A DNA stretch of 14,422 bases from an uncultured Gemmatimonadota bacterium (GTDB lineage Bacteria > Gemmatimonadota > Gemmatimonadetes > Gemmatimonadales > Gemmatimonadaceae), in assembly GCA_946479015.1 (NCBI GenBank), contig CAMLEQ010000043.1, forward strand, positions 1 through 14,422, given 5' to 3'. A program made the translations under genes and the position numbers. The notes below the pieces were generated by a model. That model saw only the letters and a program-made list of their open reading frames with translations. It did no database searches and was not told the DNA's origin. This document shows, one piece after another, positions 6,840 to 13,327 of the stretch (its first letter is position 1; the number at the start of each line of letters is the position of its first letter).

Positions 6840-7484
6840 ATGAGCGACCGCATCGCCGAGTACATCGCCGCCCTCTTCGCACCGGAGGACGACGTCCTCC
6901 GCACGCTGCGCGAGGAGGCGGACCGCAGCGGGCTGCCGCCGATCGCGATTCCGCCGGAGACCGGACGCCTGTTGCAAGTCCTCCTGCGCGCGATCGGCGC
7001 GCGGCGTGTGCTCGAGGTGGGGACGCTCGGCGGCTACTCCGCCATCTGGATGGCGCGCGCCCTGCCGGCCGACGGGCGCATCCTGTCGTTGGAGATCGAC
7101 CCCGCGCGGGCGGAGTTCGCGCGCCGCCACATCGCGCGTGCCGGCTTCGCGCCCGCGGTGGAGGTGCGCGTGGGCGCGGCGCTCCAGCTCCTCCCGGCGC
7201 TCGACGGGGAGCGCTTCGATGCCGTGTTCCTCGACGCGGACAAGGAGCCGCTCCCCACGTACTTCGAGTGGGCGCTCCGGCTGCTGCGCCCCGGCGGCCT
7301 GGTGATCGCCGACAACGCGCTCCGCGGGGGGCGCGTGCTCGATGCGGGCGATGAGGATCCCGACGTGCGCGGCGTGCGCGAGCTCAATCGCAAGCTCGCC
7401 ACCGATCCCCGCGTCACCGGGCTCGTGCTCCCCATCGGGGATGGGGTGGCGGTGGGCGTGTGCGCAGACGACCCCACGATCTAG
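6840..7484 (+). CDS. SAM-dependent O-methyltransferase (COMT-like family)
   Basis: Class I methyltransferase of the catechol/caffeoyl-CoA O-methyltransferase-like family (Methyltransf_3), 214 residues, normal for bacterial members. VLEVGTLGGYSA (57-68) is SAM motif I. The acidic residue Glu85 in SLEIDP binds the ribose. FDAVFLDADKE (126-136) carries the metal-binding Asp, and IADNALRGG (156-164) supplies the second metal ligand pair Asp158-Asn159. It is therefore a metal-dependent enzyme that methylates a hydroxyl on a small phenolic or catechol-like substrate, which cannot be named. It is the last gene of the unit, ten bases after the RAM gene, with no clear Shine-Dalgarno. Its TAG stop lies in the same CTAG as the stop of the convergent gene, and a strong hairpin terminator begins 38 bases later. 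Confidence 0.93.
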   Translation: MSDRIAEYIAALFAPEDDVLRTLREEADRSGLPPIAIPPETGRLLQVLLRAIGARRVLEVGTLGGYSAIWMARALPADGRILSLEIDPARAEFARRHIARAGFAPAVEVRVGAALQLLPALDGERFDAVFLDADKEPLPTYFEWALRLLRPGGLVIADNALRGGRVLDAGDEDPDVRGVRELNRKLATDPRVTGLVLPIGDGVAVGVCADDPTI

Positions 7485-8041
7485 TTCTTCCACCGTTCGT
7501 ACAGAGTCTCGAACTCGCGGAAGAGCCGAGCGTTGCTGCGCTCGGCTCTCCTTTTTCTGACGTATCCCTCCGTCGTGTGCCAGTACTTCAGCACGATGGA
7601 TGCGAAGAACTGCTTTGCCGTCTCTTCGTCGGCTGCTCCCTTCGTGATGGCGATGGACAACGCTTCGAAGTGGTTGAGCAGGTCGATGAGATTCGCTCGC
7701 TGCTCTGGGTTGTTCTCCAGATACGCGCCTTGGGCCTCGATTCGATGGTCCTTCTCGAAGAAGCTGATCACGTCGCGGCCGCACTTCTTGCACTGATAGT
7801 GCGCTGGGGCGTTCCATTCGTCGATGAACGCCAAGGCAACTCCGATACGTGCTTGTGCGGCCTGACTGGAGCGGGTGTCGAGTGAGTTGGCCGCATTCGC
7901 GAGGCCGGCAGCGGCGGCGAGCACGGCTGCCGCGAAGACGAGCATCGGACGCGACGTCGGAGGTCCCCAGATGAACGCTGCGATCAGCGCGACGGCGATC
8001 GCGAAGATCAGAAGCAGCCATGGGGCCGCCAGCCTTGTCAC
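7481..8041 (-). CDS. DUF4760-like membrane protein
   Basis: The 186-residue protein has two N-terminal membrane helices (about 7-25 and 32-50) with a short loop, then a soluble, mostly helical domain. ARIGVALAFIDEWNAPAHY (64-82), LIDLLNHFEALSIAITKG (118-135) and a C-terminal RxxE-x-L-YERW end resemble the DUF4760 family, known from phages and accessory regions but of unknown function. A CKKC pair (84-87) could bind a metal or be redox-active. The GTG start is fixed by an in-frame stop at 8057-8059, although no ribosome site is visible. Base composition differs from the neighbours: 57% and 60% G+C in two 60-base lines hand-counted here, against 83% in a line of the methyltransferase gene. This suggests recent acquisition. 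It converges on the methyltransferase gene and diverges from the nurA-like gene, with only 20 bp between start codons. Confidence 0.8.
   Translation of the reverse strand: MTRLAAPWLLLIFAIAVALIAAFIWGPPTSRPMLVFAAAVLAAAAGLANAANSLDTRSSQAAQARIGVALAFIDEWNAPAHYQCKKCGRDVISFFEKDHRIEAQGAYLENNPEQRANLIDLLNHFEALSIAITKGAADEETAKQFFASIVLKYWHTTEGYVRKRRAERSNARLFREFETLYERWKN
7522..7556 (+). terminator. Intrinsic terminator inside the convergent gene
   Basis: AGAGCCGAGCG (7522-7532) and its perfect complement (7539-7549) form an 11-bp stem with a six-base TTGCTG loop, followed by CC and five T. This is a textbook rho-independent terminator for plus-strand transcripts coming from the methyltransferase unit. It lies in the last 70 bases of the DUF4760-like coding sequence, where it encodes the stretch around AERSNARLF, so one segment serves as terminator and codons. 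Confidence 0.85.
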
Positions 8042-8061
8042 CGCCCGGAGCGGCAGTTAAC

Positions 8062-9105
8062 GTGCGTGGCCGAACCCCTCGAGAGTCTGCCGGAGGAAGC
8101 GCCACGTCGAGCCCCCAGGAATCCGTCGCCAGCTTCCGCGCCGCCCTGCGGCGCGTGATCCAGCAGGTGCCCGACGTCCGCGCGGTGACGGTGGCCTCGA
8201 CCCCGCTGGAGCGGCTCGCCGGCGAGGCCGATCCGCCCCTGCTGCACCGCGCCGACGTGGTGGAGGATGATGCGCTGCGGGCGCGCCCTGTGCCGGGAGC
8301 GCCCGTCGCCGCTTTCGCGGGCTTCCTCGACGGAGCCCAGGAGAGCCAGGTCCTCGCCTGGGTCGGCGCCGCGCCGATCGTGTTCGGTACCGTCGCCGCC
8401 GTGGTGCGGGAGCGCGTGAACCGGCGGCTCGTCACGTCGGAGCCTCCGCTCATCCGGCGCCGCATCTACGCGCCGCTCGCCTACGCGCCGGCCGACGCGC
8501 TGCTCGAGGCGTTTCCCGGGCCGGCGCTCGTGGACACCGCGCGCCCCGACGCCGATGGCGCGCTCCCCCCGCGCCACCCGATGCTCCTCCAGGAGCGCGC
8601 CAAGTTCGCCGTCTCGCGCGACCGCGAGGCGCTGGAGCTCGCGCTCGCCGAGCGCTGGTGCGAGTCGCGCGAGGAGCCGCTCATGATCGATGGCTCCATT
8701 GGAGGGAGCGAGCGGGTGTCGCGCGCGCCGTGCGCGGTGGGAGTGGTGAAGAGCCACCGCACCATGTACGTCGACGACGCGGCGCTCGAGGTCGTGCTCG
8801 CGCTCCGCCGCGGCGAGCGGTCGAGCGTCTTCCGCATCTCGCGCGAGCGCGGCACCGTGGACAGTTGGTACCTGCGGCTCCGCTCCCCCGACGGGCGCGA
8901 TGCCCTGTTCGGCCTCGTGCGCGTGGAGGTGGCGGCGCACGACGGTGACCCCGGCGCGCGCGCCGACGAGGTGTCGCGATGGGTGCTCGCCGAATCGGTC
9001 CCCCTCGCCGTCCCCGACCCGCGCTGGGACCGCATGGCCTACGGCATCCGGAGCTGCGAGGAGTTCCTCCGCGCCGTCGCCATCCAGCGCGCGGGAGTCG
9101 GGTAG
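8062..9105 (+). CDS. nurA: NurA-like DNA end-resection nuclease
   Basis: NurA is a metal-dependent 5'-3' exo/endonuclease that works with the HerA translocase at DNA ends. Identification rests on the family's spaced acidic motifs. The first is FLDGAQES (about residues 88-95, Asp90, replacing the usual DGS with DGA). A Glu cluster follows at about 189-197 (EALELALAE). The second is LMIDGSIGGSERV (207-219, Asp210) followed by AVGVVKSHRTMYVD, the conserved strand with a GVVK motif. The herA-like gene directly downstream makes the call much firmer. The GTG at 8062 gives 347 residues. An ATG at 8020 would overlap the divergent gene's start, and a purine-rich GGAGGAAG at 8092-8099 has no usable start nearby, so the first 30 residues are uncertain. 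The sequence is divergent from archaeal NurA, with a longer spacing (120 residues) between the two DG motifs. Confidence 0.8.
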   Translation: MRGRTPRESAGGSATSSPQESVASFRAALRRVIQQVPDVRAVTVASTPLERLAGEADPPLLHRADVVEDDALRARPVPGAPVAAFAGFLDGAQESQVLAWVGAAPIVFGTVAAVVRERVNRRLVTSEPPLIRRRIYAPLAYAPADALLEAFPGPALVDTARPDADGALPPRHPMLLQERAKFAVSRDREALELALAERWCESREEPLMIDGSIGGSERVSRAPCAVGVVKSHRTMYVDDAALEVVLALRRGERSSVFRISRERGTVDSWYLRLRSPDGRDALFGLVRVEVAAHDGDPGARADEVSRWVLAESVPLAVPDPRWDRMAYGIRSCEEFLRAVAIQRAGVG

Positions 9106-9138
9106 CGCGACCCCTCGCCCCGCGTCCCCCCGGCTCGT

Positions 9139-9173
9139 GGAGCGACCGAGGACCGCGCCCGACGAGTCGCTCC
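9139..9173 (+). other. Inverted repeat between nurA and herA
   Basis: GGAGCGAC (9139-9146) and GTCGCTCC (9166-9173) form a perfect 8-bp stem with a 19-base GC-rich loop in the 113-bp gap. There is no T-tract. It could be a transcript-processing or attenuation hairpin that sets the nurA:herA ratio; nothing in the sequence proves that. Confidence 0.35.
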
Positions 9174-9190
9174 GTTCACCGTTCCCCTCT

Positions 9191-9217
9191 GGCCCCCAGC
9201 CCCCGGCCCCCAGCCCC
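9191..9217 (-). repeat. C-rich element / putative G-quadruplex before herA
   Basis: Four C-runs (5, 5, 5 and 4) spaced by two bases end one base before the herA ATG. The minus strand carries the G-quadruplex pattern. The core matches the element after gcvH (137-170). The herA start therefore has no Shine-Dalgarno; the mRNA here is C-rich and probably unstructured. Confidence 0.45.
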
Positions 9218-9218
9218 G

Positions 9219-11171
9219 ATGTCCAGCCCCCTCGGCAGAGTCGTCGCCACCGAGCGCAATCCCAACACCCCGCACCAGTTCCACTTCTGGACGGCGATCG
9301 AGTCGCCGGTCGGGATCGGGACCATCGTCCGTGTCGACGGCACCACGCCGGTGGGCGGCCAGATCCCGCGCGTGTACGGCGTGGTGGTGGAAGGGTTCAG
9401 CTACACCGACCTCCAGTCGCCGATGTTCGACGTCATCGGTCACGACGGGGATCCCGCGCGCGCCGGCCTCGCCCCCACCGAGCGCGCCGAGGTGCGCCTC
9501 TACACCGCCGCCGTGCTGCGGCAGGTGCCGGAGGAGCCGCTCCAGCCGGTGCCCATGGGCACGGTCTTCCTCGCCGATGATGCCGACGTCGCCACCGCCC
9601 TGCGGATGGACGCGTATCTCAAGGAAGGCGCGAGCACGGGGATCCCGATCGGGCTCTATCACGCCGGCGCGATGGACTCCCCCATCTACCTCGACGCCGA
9701 CTTCCTCGTGGGCCCGGAGGCCGCGCACCTCAACATCAGCGGCGTGTCGGGGCTCGCCACCAAGACGAGCGCCGTCGAGTGGCTCCTCGCCTCGCTGTTC
9801 GCGCACTTCCCGGAGAGCAAGGGCTCGGTGGCCGCGGTCTGCTTCAACGTGAAGGGCCCCGATCTCTGCTGGCTCGACCAGCCCGGTGAGCTCGACGACG
9901 CCGACCGCGCCATGTACGAGTCGCTCGGCGTGCCGGCCGAGCCGTTCCGCGACGTCCACTACTTCGCGCCGTACAAGCCCGACGGGCTGTCGCTCGCCAC
10001 GCTCCGCTCGAACGAGGCGCTGCTCGACAACGTCCGCCCGCTCACCTGGGGGCTGAAGGAGGTGCTCCAGTTCGCGGAAGTGCTCCTCAACAAGGACGAC
10101 GTGGACGCGAAGGCCGACGCCCTCATCGACTTCATCCGCGAGCGCGTGCTCGAGCGCGACTTCGAGGACCGGATGCTGCGCCACAAGCATCGCGTGCGCA
10201 CCTTCGGCGACCTCGAGGCGTGGTTCCGCGACGTGATCCACTCGCTGGAGGAGCGAGGGACCGGCGACAGCTGGCGCACGCACCACGTGGCGACCATCCG
10301 GAAGGTGCGGAACCGGCTGTCGAACATCGCCACCCGCTGCGCGGGGCTCGTGACCAGCGATGGGAACACGAGCGACCTCCCGTGGGGGAGCTTCGCCGAC
10401 CGGGCGGTGTACGTAGTCGACGTGGCGCTGCTGGAGGAGGACGCGCAGGACCTGATCTTCGCGCGGGTCGTCTCCAAGCTGCGCGAGCACCTCGAGCGCA
10501 GGGATCTCGGGGTGAAGCACGTGGTGGTGTTCGTCGACGAGCTGAACAAGTACGCGCCCGGCGACGGCCCCGATACCTACGTCCGCAAGATGCTGCTCGA
10601 CATCGCCGAGCGCGGGCGCTACCTGGGGCTCGTGCTCTTCGGCGCCCAGCAGTTCCGGTCGCAGGTGCACCGGCGCGTGGTGGGGAACGCGGGCACGTCG
10701 CTCTACGGCCGGATGGATGGTGACGAGCTGGCCACCCCCGGCTACGCCGTGCTCAGCCCGGCCACGCGCACCAAGCTCGCGACCCTGGCGAAGGGACAGT
10801 TGATGGTCCGTCACCCGCACTTCACGCAACCGATCTTCGTCCGATTTCCGCGCCCCGCGGTGATGCGCGGGCGCGATGGCGCCGAGCGATACCCGCAGGC
10901 GGCGGACGTGCCGCTGGAAGAGGCCGTGCTGCGGCAGCTCCGGCAGCTCGACCGCTCGCTCACGCTGCCGTGGGTGCAGGACGCGATCGCGCTCTACGAC
11001 GAACGCGAGGTGCTGCGCGCCCTGCACGCCACCGTCGCCGCGCGTCCCGCGAAGGTTCGCGAGTACTTCAAGGCGCAGTTCCGGACCATCGTCCCCGCGC
11101 AGGCGCCGGCGCCCGCGGCGCCGGTGGCCCCCATCCGCACGCTCCCCGACGACGATCCGTATGGGTTCTAG
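9219..11171 (+). CDS. herA: HerA/FtsK-family hexameric DNA translocase ATPase
   Basis: HerA forms a hexameric ring that pumps double-stranded DNA into the NurA nuclease during end resection. The 650-residue protein begins with a HAS-barrel-like beta domain (LGRVVATERNP ... GTIVRVD ... YGVVVEGF, about 5-110). The RecA-like core follows. Walker A is GVSGLATKTS (175-184), in which the canonical GK glycine is Thr181 while Lys182-Thr183 remain. After a helical insertion (about 220-380) comes Walker B VVVFVDELNKYAP (435-447, Asp440-Glu441). GLVLFGAQQFRSQVHRRVVGN (470-490) is the sensor Gln and arginine region, and GQLMVRHPHFTQPIFVRFPRP (526-546) is the conserved C-terminal strand pair. The tail (630-650) is Pro/Ala-rich and disordered. 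It is 113 bp after nurA, and the next gene starts five bases after its stop. DELNKYAP and the HAS-barrel separate it from FtsK and from conjugative ATPases. Confidence 0.9.
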   Translation: MSSPLGRVVATERNPNTPHQFHFWTAIESPVGIGTIVRVDGTTPVGGQIPRVYGVVVEGFSYTDLQSPMFDVIGHDGDPARAGLAPTERAEVRLYTAAVLRQVPEEPLQPVPMGTVFLADDADVATALRMDAYLKEGASTGIPIGLYHAGAMDSPIYLDADFLVGPEAAHLNISGVSGLATKTSAVEWLLASLFAHFPESKGSVAAVCFNVKGPDLCWLDQPGELDDADRAMYESLGVPAEPFRDVHYFAPYKPDGLSLATLRSNEALLDNVRPLTWGLKEVLQFAEVLLNKDDVDAKADALIDFIRERVLERDFEDRMLRHKHRVRTFGDLEAWFRDVIHSLEERGTGDSWRTHHVATIRKVRNRLSNIATRCAGLVTSDGNTSDLPWGSFADRAVYVVDVALLEEDAQDLIFARVVSKLREHLERRDLGVKHVVVFVDELNKYAPGDGPDTYVRKMLLDIAERGRYLGLVLFGAQQFRSQVHRRVVGNAGTSLYGRMDGDELATPGYAVLSPATRTKLATLAKGQLMVRHPHFTQPIFVRFPRPAVMRGRDGAERYPQAADVPLEEAVLRQLRQLDRSLTLPWVQDAIALYDEREVLRALHATVAARPAKVREYFKAQFRTIVPAQAPAPAAPVAPIRTLPDDDPYGF

Positions 11172-11188
11172 GGGCCATGGGTTCTAGG
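11161..11188. repeat. 12-bp direct repeat spanning herA stop and next start
   Basis: ATGGGTTCTAGG occurs at 11161-11172 and again at 11177-11188. The first copy ends herA (its TAG stop is within it, read in another frame) and the second gives the first four codons of the next gene. A small duplication may have created the downstream start codon. Confidence 0.6.
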
Positions 11189-12073
11189 CGCGGACGCGGC
11201 GCGCGGCGCGTGGCGTGCGGCATCGCCGCCGCGCTGTGCGCCATGGCGTCCATGCTGGGCGCGCAGACCGCGCAGGCGTCGCGAGCCGCCCCGGGCACGC
11301 CGCCCTCGCGGGCGCACGCGCTCATCGCGCTCCGCATCCACCCGCGCGTGGGGGACACGCTGTACACGCGCTTCGAGCAGAGCGTCGACATGGAGGGGAC
11401 CGCGCGCGTGGGCGCGTCGGACACCACCATGCGCTCGAGCAGCACGCTGCTCCTGCTCGCGCACGTGTTCGTGCAGGGGAGCGATGAGCAGGGCACCACC
11501 GTCACCACCATCACCGACTCCGTGGAGGTCGGCGGCGCGGGGCCGGCCACGGAGCTCGTGCGCCGGGCACTCCAGGGGAAGAAGGTGCAGCTCCGCATCG
11601 CCCCCGACGGCTCGGCGGTGGTGCTCGAGTCGCAGGCGGCGATCGCCTCCGACATGCAGGCGGTGGTCTCCGGCGTCCCCGCCACGCTCCCCTCCCAGGC
11701 GGTAGCCGTGGGGGAAAGCTGGGAGAAGGCGATGTCCATCCCCGTGGCCGGGCGCGAGGTCTCGTCCCGTCCCGCCACCCTCCGCGCGCGCTACCGGCTG
11801 GATTCCCTCTCCAGCGACGGCGCGATCGCCTACATCTCGATGCGCGGCACGATCACCCGCGATCCCGCCCCCGAGCTCCCGGAGCGGATCCGCATCACCT
11901 CCTCCGGGACCATCGAGGGGAGCATGCAGGTGGACCGGCGGCGCGGCTGGTGGTGCGACTCGCGCGCGACGATCCGCCTCGAGTCGGTGGTGACGATGCT
12001 CGACGCGAGCCGCCCGCCGATGCGCGTGACCACCCGGATCGACCAGCGGATGGGCACGTGGACGCCCCGCTGA
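11177..12073 (+). CDS. Predicted secreted protein, unknown function
   Basis: The 298-residue protein starts with an Arg-rich n-region (residues 3-11), a hydrophobic stretch (12-28) and AQTAQA (29-34), a good signal peptidase I site, so it is exported. The mature domain starts HALIALRIHPRVGDTLYTRFEQSVDMEG (47-74), which has the look of a lipocalin-like or outer-layer beta domain. The LPSQAVAVGESWEKAMSIPV block (171-190) has the lP-x-V-x-vGesW pattern common in uncharacterised exported proteins. It has two Cys at 14 and 21 in the signal and one at 260. No catalytic motif is seen. A GTG at 11210 is an alternative start that would shorten the n-region. It sits between herA (5-bp gap) and sbcD (60-bp gap) on the same strand, an odd place for a secreted protein. 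Whether it belongs to the repair operon is unclear. Confidence 0.75.
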   Translation: MGSRRGRGARRVACGIAAALCAMASMLGAQTAQASRAAPGTPPSRAHALIALRIHPRVGDTLYTRFEQSVDMEGTARVGASDTTMRSSSTLLLLAHVFVQGSDEQGTTVTTITDSVEVGGAGPATELVRRALQGKKVQLRIAPDGSAVVLESQAAIASDMQAVVSGVPATLPSQAVAVGESWEKAMSIPVAGREVSSRPATLRARYRLDSLSSDGAIAYISMRGTITRDPAPELPERIRITSSGTIEGSMQVDRRRGWWCDSRATIRLESVVTMLDASRPPMRVTTRIDQRMGTWTPR

Positions 12074-12099
12074 GCGGCGCGGTTCTATCCTCAAGTTGG

Positions 12100-12128
12100 T
12101 AGCGGAGTTAGCTGTGTTCCGCTAAATT
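12100..12128 (+). promoter_or_regulatory. Inverted repeat and possible leaderless promoter of sbcD
   Basis: TAGCGGA (12100-12106) and TCCGCTA (12118-12124) form a perfect 7-bp inverted repeat with an 11-base centre in a locally AT-rich gap. TAAATT (12123-12128) resembles a -10 element and would start transcription at about the GTG at 12134, giving a leaderless message; no Shine-Dalgarno is present. The -35 position is poor (TAGCGG). The repeat overlaps the -10, so a bound protein could repress sbcD. Its match to any known damage-response box is not recognised. Confidence 0.4.
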
Positions 12129-12133
12129 GAAGC

Positions 12134-13327
12134 GTGCGTCTCGTACACCTCGCCGACCTCCACCTCGGTTTCCGGCAGTATCACCGGCTCACGCCGAACG
12201 GGATCAACCAGCGCGAAGCGGATGTGGCGCACGCCTTCCGCCGCGCGGTCGATCGCGTGGTCGAGCTGCGTCCGGACATCGTGGTCATCGCGGGCGACAT
12301 CTTCCACACGGTGCGCCCGATGAACCCCGCGATCATCCACGCCTTCCATCAGTTCTCGCGGCTCACGCGCGCGCTGCCGGAGGCGATCGTGGTGCTCGTG
12401 GCGGGAAACCACGACCGCCCGCGCGCCACGGAGACGGGGTGCATCCTGCGACTGTTCCAGCCGCTCGGGATCCACGTGGTGGACGATGAGTCGCGGCGCC
12501 TCTCCTTCCCGGAGCGCGACCTCTCGATCCTCGCCGTCCCCGATACGCCGGGGGGACTGCCAGCGCTCACGCCGGAGCCCGGGGTGCGGCACAACGTGCT
12601 GCTCCTGCACGGCGAGGTGGAGGGGATGCTCCCGGAGCACCTCGCGACGCGCGATCGCGCATCGCTCGAGATCTCCAAGGAGGCGCTCGGCGCGGCGCAG
12701 TGGAGCTACGTGGCGCTCGGCCACTACCACGTGCACCGCGAGATCGCGCCGAACGCGTTCTACGCCGGCTCCATCGACTACACGAGCGCGAACCCCTGGG
12801 GGGAGCTGATCGAGGAGCGCGAGGCGGGGCTGCCGGGGAAGGGATTCATCGAGTACGACCTCGAGGCGCGCACGCACCGCTTCCACCCGGTGGAGCTGGG
12901 GCGCCGCCTGGTGGACCTGCCGGCGATCGTGGCGCGCGGGATGTCGGCGTCCGAGCTCGACGTGGCGATCCGCGAGCGGGTGGAGGGGTGCGAGGGAGGG
13001 ATCGACGATCGCGTGGTGCGCCTCGTCGTGCGCGACGTGCCGCGGCACATCGTGCGCGATCTCGACCACAAGGCGCTGCGCGACTACAAGCGCCGGGCGA
13101 TGCACTTCCACCTCGACACGCGCCGCCCCGAGGCGATCCGCCTCGCCGCCAGCGGCGCGCCGGGGCGGCGCCCCACGCTCGCCGAGATGGTGGAGTCGTA
13201 CCTGACGCGCCGCCCCCTCGACGCCGACCTCGATCGCGGGGCGCTGGTGAGCCTCGGCGTCCAGTATCTGCGGGAGGCCGACGCCGCGGCGGAGCAGGCC
13301 GTGTCCTCCCCTCCCACGGCCGGCTAG
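12134..13327 (+). CDS. sbcD: SbcD/Mre11 DNA repair nuclease subunit
   Basis: Mre11-type metallophosphatase nuclease, partner of SbcC/Rad50, which cuts and trims DNA ends and hairpins. All phosphodiesterase motifs are intact in the 397 residues: DLHLG (8-12, Asp8 and His10), AGDIFH (53-58, Asp55), GNHD (91-94), LLHGE (157-161, His159) and GHYHVH (196-201, His197 and His199), which together bind two metal ions. Residues about 240-400 are the capping and SbcC-binding region. The GINQREADVAHAF stretch (23-35) after the first motif lies at the substrate face. The GTG start is placed by the immediate VHLADLHLG homology; there is no ribosome site, see the upstream element. The stop TAG overlaps the sbcC GTG by one base, so the two proteins are made in a coupled way. 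Confidence 0.95.
   Translation: MRLVHLADLHLGFRQYHRLTPNGINQREADVAHAFRRAVDRVVELRPDIVVIAGDIFHTVRPMNPAIIHAFHQFSRLTRALPEAIVVLVAGNHDRPRATETGCILRLFQPLGIHVVDDESRRLSFPERDLSILAVPDTPGGLPALTPEPGVRHNVLLLHGEVEGMLPEHLATRDRASLEISKEALGAAQWSYVALGHYHVHREIAPNAFYAGSIDYTSANPWGELIEEREAGLPGKGFIEYDLEARTHRFHPVELGRRLVDLPAIVARGMSASELDVAIRERVEGCEGGIDDRVVRLVVRDVPRHIVRDLDHKALRDYKRRAMHFHLDTRRPEAIRLAASGAPGRRPTLAEMVESYLTRRPLDADLDRGALVSLGVQYLREADAAAEQAVSSPPTAG

Noticed and set aside
8020..8061. An ATG start for nurA at 8020
   Set aside because: It would overlap the start of the divergent gene by 22 bp, and the extra residues are Pro/Ala-rich with no family signal.
6765..8465. A 566-codon minus-strand frame across the methyltransferase, the membrane-protein gene and nurA
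   Set aside because: It spans three supported genes on both strands and has Arg/Ala/Pro-rich, motif-free composition.
9039..11027. A 662-codon open frame on the minus strand opposite herA
   Set aside because: It is the antisense shadow of a GC-rich gene: His/Arg/Val-rich with no motif, while the plus strand has clear HerA motifs.
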